A DNA stretch of 16,677 nucleotides from Cyclobacteriaceae bacterium (GCA_025455225.1 JALOMY010000020.1:1-16677); one strand, 5' to 3'. Positions 1 through 7,256 are shown, counted from the first letter of the stretch. Numbers and translations are program-made. Notes: generated by a model from the sequence alone, not told the origin.

Positions 1-130
1 ATTGTTTTTCAAGAAAATAGCCAAATGGATTTTGAGCAGGGTTGTTAAAGGAGGGAGCCTTCTTTCGTGGCTGTCCATGTAGTGCAGTAAATGAAATAAC
101 CAGGAAGACGAGTGCGTAGAATCGAATCAT
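1..130 (-). CDS. N-terminal fragment of a secreted protein, third gene of the DUF1800/DUF1501 operon
   Basis: Reading the minus strand from an ATG at 130-128 gives 43 codons before the window ends. The peptide begins MIRFYALVFLVISFTALHGQ: one basic residue, a hydrophobic stretch of about 14 residues and a small-residue cleavage region ending HGQ, which is a typical Sec signal peptide. A basic and proline-rich stretch follows (PRKKAPSFNNP) and then NPFGYFLEKQ. The start lies 2 nt after the DUF1501 stop codon (TAG-CT-ATG), so the gene is almost certainly in the same operon and translationally coupled to it. Too little is present to name a family. By inference it is an exported partner of the two upstream gene products, perhaps an outer-membrane or surface protein. 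The gene is cut by the window edge, not broken. Confidence 0.7.
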   Translation of the reverse strand, partial: MIRFYALVFLVISFTALHGQPRKKAPSFNNPAQNPFGYFLEKQ

Positions 131-132
131 AG

Positions 133-1833
133 CTAGTTGGTAACGACAAGTTTTCTCGACTGTTCGAATGAACCAATATTCATTTTAACAATATACAATC
201 CGCCCGGTATTCCAGCCAGGTCTGTCTGAACCGTATGTTCTCCCGGTTCATAGGTTGCTTTAATCAATTGTCGCACAGGCTTGCCGCTGCGGTCATACAA
301 CAAAACGTTCACAAGTCCTTCGGCATTAATCATAAACTTAAACGAGGTAAAATCGCGTGCCGGGTTCGGAAAGCAATCACTCAGGTTAAATCGCTCGCGT
401 ATAAAAGTGTCGGCATTGGAAATTACCTGTACAGCAAGCGGAAGAGGTTCATACATTCCACCTTCATCTTTAGGCCCGTCAATAAAGTTGCCGAAGAAGA
501 TGTCGTTGGTGATTTTATTTTTATCAACCAGCATCCAGTCTTTAAGCAAATTGGCGTACACCTGGCGGTAGTCGTATTGCATTTCAATATTATCCTTGGT
601 CATATCCGGTACATTCCCGATTACACCAGGCTGTACACCCCGGCCAAAAACGAAAATAGGACCACCCGTACCATGATCAGTTCCATAACTTCCATTGGAG
701 TGAACCCGTCTTCCAAATTCTGAAGTAGTGACGGTAAGCACCCGTGACTCCAATCCTCGGGCACGCAAATCATCCTGAAAAGATTTCATGGCGGTTGAGA
801 TGTGATACATCAGGGCTGCATGGATACCCATGGTAGGATCATAGCTTTCAACCTGTGAAGCGTGTGTATCAAATCCACCAATCTTTACCATAAAGACCTT
901 CGTTTTACAGCCTCCTGCCAGAAGGCGGGCGATCAATTTTAACTGCGGTGACAGGTAGTTGCGTTTGCTTCCGGTAGGGGCATTGAACGGGTAAACTTCC
1001 GGATAGGTGACGGATGAATTTCCACCCGCCAGGTAAAGTTCATATAAACGTTTGGCATAGTCATCGGATTTTTTCTCCAGTCCTAAAATCCAATTCATTT
1101 CCTTACCGTAAGGCGAGTTATCAAGAAATTCAGGTGGTTTTCCTCGTGGATCAATGTCTTTATCCTGAAACCCCTCCAGGTCCTCTACCAGGTTCGCAAA
1201 ACCAACAGGATCATTAAGCGACAAGGAGGTAGGAATATTTCCTTCCTGGTGAAAAATGAGCGATACATCACTTCCCATTTCAATACCGAGCGGATCGGGC
1301 ATTTCCTCATTCGGAAAATCCTGTGGGTACTGAAGCGGTGCATATTCCTGTTGAAGGTAACGACCGACCCAGCCGGAAGAGTAGTAATCATCAGAACCAC
1401 CTCCCATAAACCAGATATCGCGACCGCGGAAGTGTGAACCATTATTGTTCTTATAGGAAACTCCTTGTACAAACGCTACCATACCCTGGTCGTACAAGGC
1501 TTTCATGGCCTGCATATCAGGATGAAGGCCCACCTGGATTTCAGAGGGTAACGTACTGTCTAATGGAATATACTTGCGAATGCTATTGTTTTTTGGGATG
1601 GCAATGTTCGCCCTTCGGCTATAATAAAGATCGTATTGATCCACCGGGATCAGTGAATTTAATCCGTCATTTCCACCGTGTAACTGAAGGATAATCAGCA
1701 CCCGGTCGCTGTCACCCTGCTGGGCCAACCTGGATAGGGGATTGCTGGCCATAACCTTTAAGGGTATTCCATTGATGGTAAATGGAATACTCATAGCCAA
1801 TGGAATCTTCTTCAAAAAATCTCTGCGCTTCAT
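133..1833 (-). CDS. DUF1501 family exported protein with Tat-like signal and T9SS C-terminal sorting domain
   Basis: The product is a 566-residue DUF1501 protein, a family distantly related to sulfatases and alkaline phosphatases, with no settled substrate. Family motifs are LQLHGGNDG (about 49-57), SHFRGRD (133-139), GGFDTH (319-324) and EFGRR...GTDHG (372-388). These Asp/His-rich motifs suggest metal binding. The N-terminus MKRRDFLKK fits the twin-arginine consensus and precedes a moderately hydrophobic stretch ending near VMAS. The last 80 residues begin CFPNPARDF and contain LYDRSGKPV, GGLYIVKM and a basic end, the hallmark of a type A T9SS sorting domain. I chose the ATG at 1833, one base after the DUF1800 stop (TAA-C-ATG). 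A start at 1872 would add 13 residues before the Tat motif and overlap DUF1800. The protein probably ends up on the cell surface or secreted. Its reaction is unknown. Confidence 0.92.
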   Translation of the reverse strand: MKRRDFLKKIPLAMSIPFTINGIPLKVMASNPLSRLAQQGDSDRVLIILQLHGGNDGLNSLIPVDQYDLYYSRRANIAIPKNNSIRKYIPLDSTLPSEIQVGLHPDMQAMKALYDQGMVAFVQGVSYKNNNGSHFRGRDIWFMGGGSDDYYSSGWVGRYLQQEYAPLQYPQDFPNEEMPDPLGIEMGSDVSLIFHQEGNIPTSLSLNDPVGFANLVEDLEGFQDKDIDPRGKPPEFLDNSPYGKEMNWILGLEKKSDDYAKRLYELYLAGGNSSVTYPEVYPFNAPTGSKRNYLSPQLKLIARLLAGGCKTKVFMVKIGGFDTHASQVESYDPTMGIHAALMYHISTAMKSFQDDLRARGLESRVLTVTTSEFGRRVHSNGSYGTDHGTGGPIFVFGRGVQPGVIGNVPDMTKDNIEMQYDYRQVYANLLKDWMLVDKNKITNDIFFGNFIDGPKDEGGMYEPLPLAVQVISNADTFIRERFNLSDCFPNPARDFTSFKFMINAEGLVNVLLYDRSGKPVRQLIKATYEPGEHTVQTDLAGIPGGLYIVKMNIGSFEQSRKLVVTN

Positions 1834-1834
1834 G

Positions 1835-3601
1835 TTAGTGGAGTTGGTATTCGGGGGATTGCAGCATGGCATTAAATAAATTTTCGAGCTGGCGTCTTAC
1901 GGTTTCCGGATCAAATCCGTTGGTCCAGCGAATGGTCCAGGCTCCTTCCGGATCATCATCGATTTTTGGATTTTCAAGGAAAGAAACCAGAAAGAAATTC
2001 AATCGCTCAGCCGTAATGGTGGCCGTATCATCAGCATTGGTATCAAAGGTCAGGTTATTGCTCACAGGTAATAAGAAACGGGCAAGCTCGAGGATCAAAT
2101 TGCGGGCATTTGATGCAATACCCGGACTGATGGTATTCTGAACGAAACTCACTACATCAGTTTTCAACATGCCGTCTTCCATTTGGCTGATGAACTTCCG
2201 GATAAATTCATAGCGCCTGGTCAGGTAATTCACCGTGATCCAGCTGCGGTGGTAGACCGGAAATTGATGATAGGCATCATATCCGGCCACATCAAAAGGT
2301 TGATAAAAGCTCATTCCCTGGTCATTGGCCAGATTAATAATCTCACCGGTCATCTCATAAAAAGAAGGAGCATTGGTTGTGCTATCCGGAATCGGGTAGT
2401 TAAAAAATCGCAGTGTGCCAACGATCAGGTCAAGAGGTGATTTAATGATGCCTCCAAAGTTATCATCGTTATAACCGGCTGCAGCTTCATAGAAATGCTG
2501 ACTGCGCAACAAATTTTCAACAACAGGCTGAAGTTTAAATCCGTTAGCCCTGAACGTGTTGGCCATTTCTGCAATGATCGTATTGTGCAGTGTTTCAGAA
2601 ACCTCATGATAAACATAGAACCGGTAAATCTTGCGGCATATATTCCGTGCAGTCTCTTCCTGTTCATAAATCATATCAATCAGTTGACTGATTTCATCAA
2701 GCGCACTGGCAAGTGTTGGATTGCCTCCGTTGGTGAGCAAAGGATCGGGTTGAATAACGTAAGGAAGCCCTGTGTTGGAATCGATAAAACTGGTACTGAA
2801 TTCCTTAATACCATTATCATGGCCGGAGGCGAACGTATCACTTCCCCGTACGCGACCTCGCGGAAGGCTGGTGTCAGGGTCCAGGTTGATGAAGTTATCG
2901 TCAAAATCAAACCCGGAAAGGACGCGGGCAGCTGCCTGAACATCCTGCTCCTTGAAGAGAATATAATCCCCTGGTCCCGGTGTTGGAGGGAGCGAACCTT
3001 CCAATCCTCTACCTATAGAAAAGAGTTCAAAAAGTTCGCGGGCATAATTTTCATTTGGGCTACCTTTTACGTTTTGGTTCCCATCAAGTAACCGAAGCAT
3101 GGCATTATCCACGCTTACTTTCTTGGTGAGTTCCCTGAAATTAAATTCAGGGGCCGCTGTTCGATCCAGTGCAAACAGCCGAAATAATTGATTTTGAAAA
3201 TACAGGGCACGGCTGCTGCTGATTTTTTCCTGTATCGCAGTAAAATGGGTATGGAAAAACATAACCAGTTTTTCACGTGCAGCATAGGCAAGGCCTTGGG
3301 CAATAGGTACGCCTGCACTCAGCATCTGGCCAACAAACCATCGCTTAAAATACTCCTGGTAGTCGCCATCCATTTTATCCGGATCCATAATTCCGGAAAC
3401 CGCCCATTCCTGGTTGGTATCGGGATCGGTGGGTAAGATTGGGTCTGGGAGCGTTTGGTTGAATAAAAGATTGGTTGCCTGAGTTGGTGTCAATGAGGCA
3501 AAAGCCTCAATTTGTTGTTTGGTAGGACCAAATGTGGCCCTTCGTAAGAGATGAGCCGCACGATTCAGGCCAAGGGTTCCTGTATATTCAGTTAGTGGCA
3601 T
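1835..3601 (-). CDS. DUF1800 family protein
   Basis: The product is a 588-residue, mainly helical DUF1800 protein. The N-terminus carries the family's LLRRATFGPT motif (about 18-27). Further in are FFHTHF (115-120), NENYARELFELFSIG (183-197), an AAARVLSGF segment and the late LRSQHFYE motif, all in the expected order and at normal family length. DUF1800 genes are very often paired with DUF1501 genes. The biochemical function of the pair is not established, so I assign none. No signal peptide or membrane segment is visible at the ATG at 3601, and no other ATG, GTG or TTG lies in frame in the codons just upstream. Its partner carries an export signal, so how or whether DUF1800 leaves the cytoplasm is an open question. 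It is the first gene of the minus-strand operon and ends 1 nt before DUF1501. Confidence 0.92.
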   Translation of the reverse strand: MPLTEYTGTLGLNRAAHLLRRATFGPTKQQIEAFASLTPTQATNLLFNQTLPDPILPTDPDTNQEWAVSGIMDPDKMDGDYQEYFKRWFVGQMLSAGVPIAQGLAYAAREKLVMFFHTHFTAIQEKISSSRALYFQNQLFRLFALDRTAAPEFNFRELTKKVSVDNAMLRLLDGNQNVKGSPNENYARELFELFSIGRGLEGSLPPTPGPGDYILFKEQDVQAAARVLSGFDFDDNFINLDPDTSLPRGRVRGSDTFASGHDNGIKEFSTSFIDSNTGLPYVIQPDPLLTNGGNPTLASALDEISQLIDMIYEQEETARNICRKIYRFYVYHEVSETLHNTIIAEMANTFRANGFKLQPVVENLLRSQHFYEAAAGYNDDNFGGIIKSPLDLIVGTLRFFNYPIPDSTTNAPSFYEMTGEIINLANDQGMSFYQPFDVAGYDAYHQFPVYHRSWITVNYLTRRYEFIRKFISQMEDGMLKTDVVSFVQNTISPGIASNARNLILELARFLLPVSNNLTFDTNADDTATITAERLNFFLVSFLENPKIDDDPEGAWTIRWTNGFDPETVRRQLENLFNAMLQSPEYQLH

Positions 3602-3691
3602 GTTGTAAAGAGAATCATTCGTTTGATTGTAAGTAATTCGAATTCCAAATAAAACCGTAAATGAGGGATGAAGCGCTTTTACACCCGGTAA

Positions 3692-3731
3692 TTGATTTTA
3701 CAAGATCAACCCGGGTTCAGGATTATCCTGA
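3692..3731. promoter_or_regulatory. cluster of three palindromes in the DUF1800 / HMG-CoA lyase divergent region
   Basis: Three dyad-symmetric sequences abut in 40 bp. Positions 3692-3709 (TTGATTTTACAAGATCAA) form an imperfect 18-bp palindrome of pattern TTGATnTTnnAAnATCAA. Positions 3708-3717 (AACCCGGGTT) are a perfect 10-bp palindrome. Positions 3717-3731 (TCAGGATTATCCTGA) have perfect 7-bp arms around one central base. The cluster sits 41-80 bp upstream of the HMG-CoA lyase start and about 90-130 bp upstream of DUF1800 on the other strand. That is where operators for either gene would be expected. No U-tract follows, so a terminator is unlikely. Binding by a regulator is inference. The symmetry itself is directly visible. 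Confidence 0.4.
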
Positions 3732-3732
3732 T

Positions 3733-3766
3733 TTGCTGGATTAAATAACATCTCCTTCTAAATTTA
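3733..3766 (+). promoter_or_regulatory. possible Bacteroidota-type promoter for the HMG-CoA lyase gene
   Basis: TAAATTTA at 3759-3766 matches the Bacteroidota -7 consensus TAnnTTTG in seven of eight positions. A TTG at 3733-3735 lies 23 nt upstream, at the long end of the usual spacing to a -33 element. The -7 box ends only 5 nt before the ATG at 3772, so the transcript would be nearly leaderless. Weak support. Confidence 0.22.
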
Positions 3767-3771
3767 CCTGT

Positions 3772-4623
3772 ATGAAAATTATTGAATGCCCGCGTGACGC
3801 CATGCAGGGCCTTAAGGAGTTTATCCCTACCGAAATGAAAATCAGGTACATCAACCAATTGCTTAAAGTTGGATTTGATACCCTTGATTTTGGAAGTTTC
3901 GTATCACCGAAGGCCATTCCACAAATGAAAGACACCGTTCAGGTATTGGAAAAGCTGGAATGGAGGGAAAGCTCTTCAAAACTATTAGCCATAGTTGCCA
4001 ATGTGCGGGGTGCCCGGGAAGCTTCAGCTTTGGAAGGAATTCATTACCTCGGATTTCCCTTGTCAATATCTGAGACGTTTCAAATACGAAATACCAATAA
4101 ATCTATCAGTGAAGCACTTAATGAATTGTCGGAAATACAGGAGTTATGTGTTAAATCGGGTAAACAGCTGGTAAGTTACATCAGCATGGGATTTGGCAAT
4201 CCATACGGTGATCCTTATGATGAAGAGTTGGTTTTAAATTTTGTCGACATCCTTAAAACGTTGGATGTTACCATTATCTCTCTTGCAGATACGATCGGGG
4301 TTTCAAAGCCGGAATCAATTTCAAGACTTTTTAAAAAGTTGAGCTCGAATTTTCCATCGCTTGAATTGGGAGCTCACCTCCACTCCACACCCGATACGGC
4401 CCGCGAAAAAATTGATGCAGCCTGGTTAGCCGGGTGCAGACGCTTTGATGGAGCACTGAAAGGGTATGGCGGTTGCCCCATGGCCAAAGATGATCTGGTT
4501 GGAAACCTGGCCACGGAAACCATTCTTGCCTATCTGGAAGAGAAAGGAGATGCTCCTAAACTTGATAAGGGAGCCTTCCTTCAAGCAATGACTCTGGCCA
4601 ACGATGTTTTTACCCATCATTAA
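3772..4623 (+). CDS. hydroxymethylglutaryl-CoA lyase-like protein (HMGL/DRE-TIM family)
   Basis: The 283-residue product has the HMGL-like TIM barrel. HMG-CoA lyase splits 3-hydroxy-3-methylglutaryl-CoA into acetyl-CoA and acetoacetate, the last step of leucine breakdown. Key residues by family comparison are all present: R8-D9 in ECPRDAMQG, the metal-binding H202-x-H204 pair in AHLHST, C235 in GGCPMA and N245 in GNLATE. SFVSPKAIPQM (42-52) is also characteristic. Two motifs differ from the classical enzyme: DAMQG replaces DGLQN, and GCPMAKDDLVGN replaces GCPxAPGAxGN. I recall similar variants in other Bacteroidota, so this looks like a lineage-specific subfamily. Substrate identity is therefore less certain than the fold. 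The gene stands alone, with no acyl-CoA carboxylase or dehydrogenase neighbours. It converges on dprA with 1 nt between stop codons. The ATG at 3772 is the first start after an in-frame stop. Confidence 0.85.
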   Translation: MKIIECPRDAMQGLKEFIPTEMKIRYINQLLKVGFDTLDFGSFVSPKAIPQMKDTVQVLEKLEWRESSSKLLAIVANVRGAREASALEGIHYLGFPLSISETFQIRNTNKSISEALNELSEIQELCVKSGKQLVSYISMGFGNPYGDPYDEELVLNFVDILKTLDVTIISLADTIGVSKPESISRLFKKLSSNFPSLELGAHLHSTPDTAREKIDAAWLAGCRRFDGALKGYGGCPMAKDDLVGNLATETILAYLEEKGDAPKLDKGAFLQAMTLANDVFTHH

Positions 4624-4624
4624 T

Positions 4625-5734
4625 TTATTTCACCAGCGAATACATCTTTCCGGGGAGTGATTTAACAATACCACTAAACTCCAGGGCAAGCAGTACGGAG
4701 GCCAATTGACTTACGGGTATGTTGGAACGCCAGCTTAATTCATCAATCATCAGGGGGCTTTTTTCCTCCAACAGAGACAGTATGGTTTTCTCTTCCGTAT
4801 TAAGTCCCTCAATTTCAATTGCTTTTTTCTTCGGTTTTAAATCCTTGGTTTCAGGCGTCCAGTTCATAATGTACTCCAGGTCTTTCACTGACGTTATCAT
4901 ATGGGCTTTGTTGGTTTTGATCAGGTTATTGCAGCCGGTAGAATAGGTAGTACCAACGCTTCCGGGAAAAGCAAAGACATCCTTATTGTAGCTGTTTGCA
5001 ATTTCTGCAGTTATAAGCGCACCTCCCTTTTCTCCTGCTTCAACAACAACCAAAGCGTCTGCTAATCCGGCAATGATTCTGTTGCGTTCCGGGAAATTGT
5101 GTGCATCAGGTTTGGTGCCGAACGGGTTTTCGGTGACGAGTCCACCCATGGCCTGCATTTTTCGTGCAGTTTCTTTATGAGCGGATGGATAAACCACATC
5201 GATACCACTCCCCATAATGCCAATGGTTGGGAGATTGTGTACCAGGGCCTGTTTATGGGCATGAATGTCAATGCCGTATGCCAGTCCGCTTATGATTAAA
5301 GGCTGGTGGACGACTAACCCATCAATCAGTTTTTCTACGAGTTCTTTTCCGTATGAAGTGGCTTGCCGGGTTCCGACAATCGCAACGGTCCTTGCGATTT
5401 CGAAATCAATATTGCCTTTGCAATAGAGAATGGAGGGAGCATCCGGTATTTGTTTAAGACGGGAAGGATAACGTTTGTCTGTATAGAACAGAATTTCTAC
5501 GGATTCACGTTTGGCCTTAATCAATTCTTGTTCAGCCTGGTCGAATACATTCGCTTTACTGATGGTTTCCGCAATTACAGGCCCGACTCCCGGAATTTTC
5601 AGCAACTTTCCCTTGGGTAACTGAAATACCTTTTCAGCTGAACCACTGTAACTTACCAGTTGTCGTATAGTATAATCGCCCAGGCCGGGTATGAAATGAA
5701 GAGCAAGAAGGGCCAGTCGGTTCGAATCGGTCAT
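4625..5734 (-). CDS. dprA: DNA-processing protein DprA (Smf)
   Basis: DprA binds incoming single-stranded DNA during natural transformation and loads RecA onto it in the cytoplasm. The 369-residue product has the full domain order. A helix-hairpin-helix/SAM-like N-terminus (about 1-60) includes the FIPGLGDYTIRQL and IPGVGPVIA hairpins. A Rossmann-like DprA core follows with GTRQAT (121-126), SGLAYGIDIHAH (149-160), NFPERNRIIAGL (193-204) and GGALITAE (217-224). A C-terminal winged helix spans about 310-369. It matches the family length and no key motif is missing. The ATG at 5734 gives the expected N-terminus. The gene lies about 30 nt downstream of a strong terminator that follows merR, so it needs its own promoter or read-through. 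Its stop is 1 nt from the convergent HMG-CoA lyase stop. Confidence 0.96.
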   Translation of the reverse strand: MTDSNRLALLALHFIPGLGDYTIRQLVSYSGSAEKVFQLPKGKLLKIPGVGPVIAETISKANVFDQAEQELIKAKRESVEILFYTDKRYPSRLKQIPDAPSILYCKGNIDFEIARTVAIVGTRQATSYGKELVEKLIDGLVVHQPLIISGLAYGIDIHAHKQALVHNLPTIGIMGSGIDVVYPSAHKETARKMQAMGGLVTENPFGTKPDAHNFPERNRIIAGLADALVVVEAGEKGGALITAEIANSYNKDVFAFPGSVGTTYSTGCNNLIKTNKAHMITSVKDLEYIMNWTPETKDLKPKKKAIEIEGLNTEEKTILSLLEEKSPLMIDELSWRSNIPVSQLASVLLALEFSGIVKSLPGKMYSLVK

Positions 5735-5766
5735 GGTTAAAAATCACTTCAAAATGACTTAAAAAC

Positions 5767-5796
5767 AAAAAATCCTGTGATTAAACAGGATTTTTT
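5767..5796. terminator. bidirectional intrinsic terminator between merR-type gene and dprA
   Basis: Perfect 12-bp inverted repeat AAAAAATCCTGT / ACAGGATTTTTT with a 6-nt loop (5779-5784). The six terminal T residues on either strand give a U-tract, so the hairpin can work in both directions. On the minus strand it lies 22 nt after the MerR stop codon and should end the M23-CapA-MerR transcript. On the plus strand nothing obvious needs ending here. The G+C core is only 5 bp (CCTGT), and the A/U flank supplies the rest. Confidence 0.82.
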
Positions 5797-5817
5797 AAAA
5801 TCAGCTATTGACAGAAA

Positions 5818-6156
5818 TCAATGAATACGGTCGCGAATTTCTGTAAGGAATTTCCGAACTCGTTTTAATGAATCAAGCAATTCAATTTTATCTTTTACGG
5901 ATCCGGAATCGTTCTTCAGCATTTCTTTGGCGCCCTGCAGAGTAAACCCTTTTTCTTTTACCAGGTGGTAAATAGTACGGACGTTCTCAATATCTTCTTT
6001 TGTAAACTGTCGATTGCCCTTGCGGTTCTTTTTTGGCTTGATGATATCAAATTCAGATTCCCAAAAGCGGATTAAGGAAGGGGCAACGTTAAACTGTTCA
6101 GCTACTTCACCAATGGAGTAGTAAAGTTTTTCGATTTCTTTTTCCTTGTATGCCAT
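5818..6156 (-). CDS. small MerR family transcriptional regulator
   Basis: The 112-residue product is a MerR-type DNA-binding protein. Its N-terminal winged helix-turn-helix reads YYSIGEVAEQFNVAPSLIRF (about 12-31), followed by WESEF and then the wing KKNRKGNRQFTKEDI. The second helical pair (KEKGFTLQGAKEML) is also typical. Only a short helical tail follows, and no effector-binding domain is present, so the signal it senses cannot be inferred. The start at 6156 (MAYKEKEIEKLYY) was preferred to 6168 because it follows the CapA stop by one base (TAA-C-ATG) and matches N-termini I remember for this Bacteroidota family. It is the last gene before the terminator at 5767-5796. Targets are unknown. 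The neighbouring envelope genes are plausible ones. Confidence 0.92.
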   Translation of the reverse strand: MAYKEKEIEKLYYSIGEVAEQFNVAPSLIRFWESEFDIIKPKKNRKGNRQFTKEDIENVRTIYHLVKEKGFTLQGAKEMLKNDSGSVKDKIELLDSLKRVRKFLTEIRDRIH

Positions 6157-6157
6157 G

Positions 6158-7192
6158 TTATTGAGCAAGGTAAGTAATTAATCCATTCTCGTCAATGCGA
6201 ACGGGAACTTCCGGAAAATCTTTTTTTGTCAGTGATTGCATGATGCGAATCACGCGCTTTTCCGGATCAATTAAAACCCGATCACGGTAAGTTTGATAGG
6301 TTGGAGTGATTTCACCCTGAAGAAATTCTCCTTCTTTATTGGTAAACACTTTTACAATAGGAGCCAGGCCGTTGATTCCGGAAACATTTATTCCGCCATA
6401 TGTACAGAAGTTGCCCAGGCTGTAAGCGATAAAGCGATTCTTGTAAACTTCAACCGATCGGGTAACATGGGGGCCATGACCGAAAATAACATCGGCACCG
6501 GCATCAATTAAGGCATGAGAAAATGCATAGACGTTTCCACGGTTTTCACCGTAATACATTTCAGTTTGACGGGTTACGTATTGGTGCTGCGGGCCTTCGG
6601 CTCCTCCATGAAATGAAACAATAACAACATCAGCCAGTGAATCCAGGTGTGCAACAAGGGATTTGGCACCTTCGATATCATTCAAGGGAACGCAATTACT
6701 GTTTGGGGCGAATGCGATGAAACCAAAGCGTATTGAATTCTTTTCAAAAATCACGTATTTCTGCTGAAGTTGTCCGGCATGGTAAATACCGGCATCTTCC
6801 AGGGTTTTCATACTGCTTTTACGACCTGTTTCACCAAAATCGCCTGCGTGATTATTGGCGAGGCTCATGGCATCAAACCCGGCATTGACCAGGTTTTGCA
6901 CATAACGGGTTGGGCTTTTAAAGACATAGCAAACATCCGGGTTCCGGCATGTTTTAGGTGTTCCGCCTTCATCCAGTAATACTCCCTCCAGGTTGCCTAT
7001 GGTTACATCTGCATTTTTTAGTATCGATTCAACATCGCGCATTAGATTTATTCCATCATTAGGCGGTAAAACTGGCTTTGGGTACGAAGAGCCCATCATA
7101 ATATCACCTACACCAATAATGCTAACCGTGTCGCGTTGTCCGAAGGAAGTTGTTAAGGTGACTGCCAGAAGAAATACTAGTACAATTTTCAT
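6158..7192 (-). CDS. CapA-like exported metallophosphatase-fold protein
   Basis: The 344-residue product starts with a clear signal peptide (MKIVLVFLLAVTLTTSFGQ) and then one CapA/PGA_cap domain related to calcineurin-like phosphoesterases. Visible motifs are GVGDIMMG (D30), TIGNLEG (N67, E69), SLANNHAGDFG (H115), SFHGG (H195) and GHGPH (H239, H242), the expected metal-site set. CapA proteins take part in poly-gamma-glutamate capsule production in some bacteria. No capB or capC ligase genes are present here, so a capsule role is not supported and I give no symbol. The start at 7192 was chosen over 7213 because it places the signal peptide at the N-terminus. The gene is followed by merR after 1 nt and preceded by a 64-nt gap with a candidate promoter. 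It likely acts in the periplasm. Confidence 0.87.
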   Translation of the reverse strand: MKIVLVFLLAVTLTTSFGQRDTVSIIGVGDIMMGSSYPKPVLPPNDGINLMRDVESILKNADVTIGNLEGVLLDEGGTPKTCRNPDVCYVFKSPTRYVQNLVNAGFDAMSLANNHAGDFGETGRKSSMKTLEDAGIYHAGQLQQKYVIFEKNSIRFGFIAFAPNSNCVPLNDIEGAKSLVAHLDSLADVVIVSFHGGAEGPQHQYVTRQTEMYYGENRGNVYAFSHALIDAGADVIFGHGPHVTRSVEVYKNRFIAYSLGNFCTYGGINVSGINGLAPIVKVFTNKEGEFLQGEITPTYQTYRDRVLIDPEKRVIRIMQSLTKKDFPEVPVRIDENGLITYLAQ

Positions 7193-7210
7193 GTTTGTAA
7201 AAACAGGGCG

Positions 7211-7240
7211 CAAAGAAAACCAATTTTATGGAACCGGCAA
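7211..7240 (-). promoter_or_regulatory. possible promoter for the CapA-MerR pair
   Basis: On the minus strand TTTCTTTG (7218-7211) matches TAnnTTTG in seven of eight positions. A TTG (7240-7238) lies 19 nt upstream, the expected -33 spacing. The box ends 18 nt before the CapA start at 7192. It would allow CapA and MerR to be expressed apart from the M23 genes. A single near-match, so low confidence. Confidence 0.28.
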
Positions 7241-7256
7241 TCCGTTTCAACAAGAC

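Noticed and set aside
235..723. 162-residue open frame on the plus strand opposite DUF1501
   Set aside because: It lies antisense to a well-supported protein with clear family and sorting motifs, and its translation shows no recognisable domain.
1834..1872. Upstream ATG at 1872 for DUF1501
   Set aside because: It would place 13 unrelated residues before the Tat motif and overlap the DUF1800 gene. The ATG at 1833 fits the TAA-C-ATG junction.
2495..3091. 198-residue open frame on the plus strand opposite DUF1800
   Set aside because: The minus-strand frame has conserved DUF1800 motifs throughout. The plus-strand translation looks like random composition.
4650..4686. GGAGT...ACTCC inverted repeat inside the 3' end of dprA as a terminator
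   Set aside because: The stem is only 5 bp with a loop of about 20 nt and no T-run, so it does not look like a terminator.
5750..5757. TCATTTTG on the minus strand as a dprA -7 promoter box
   Set aside because: It has one mismatch to the consensus and no TTG at the expected -33 distance, so it is too weak to list as a feature.
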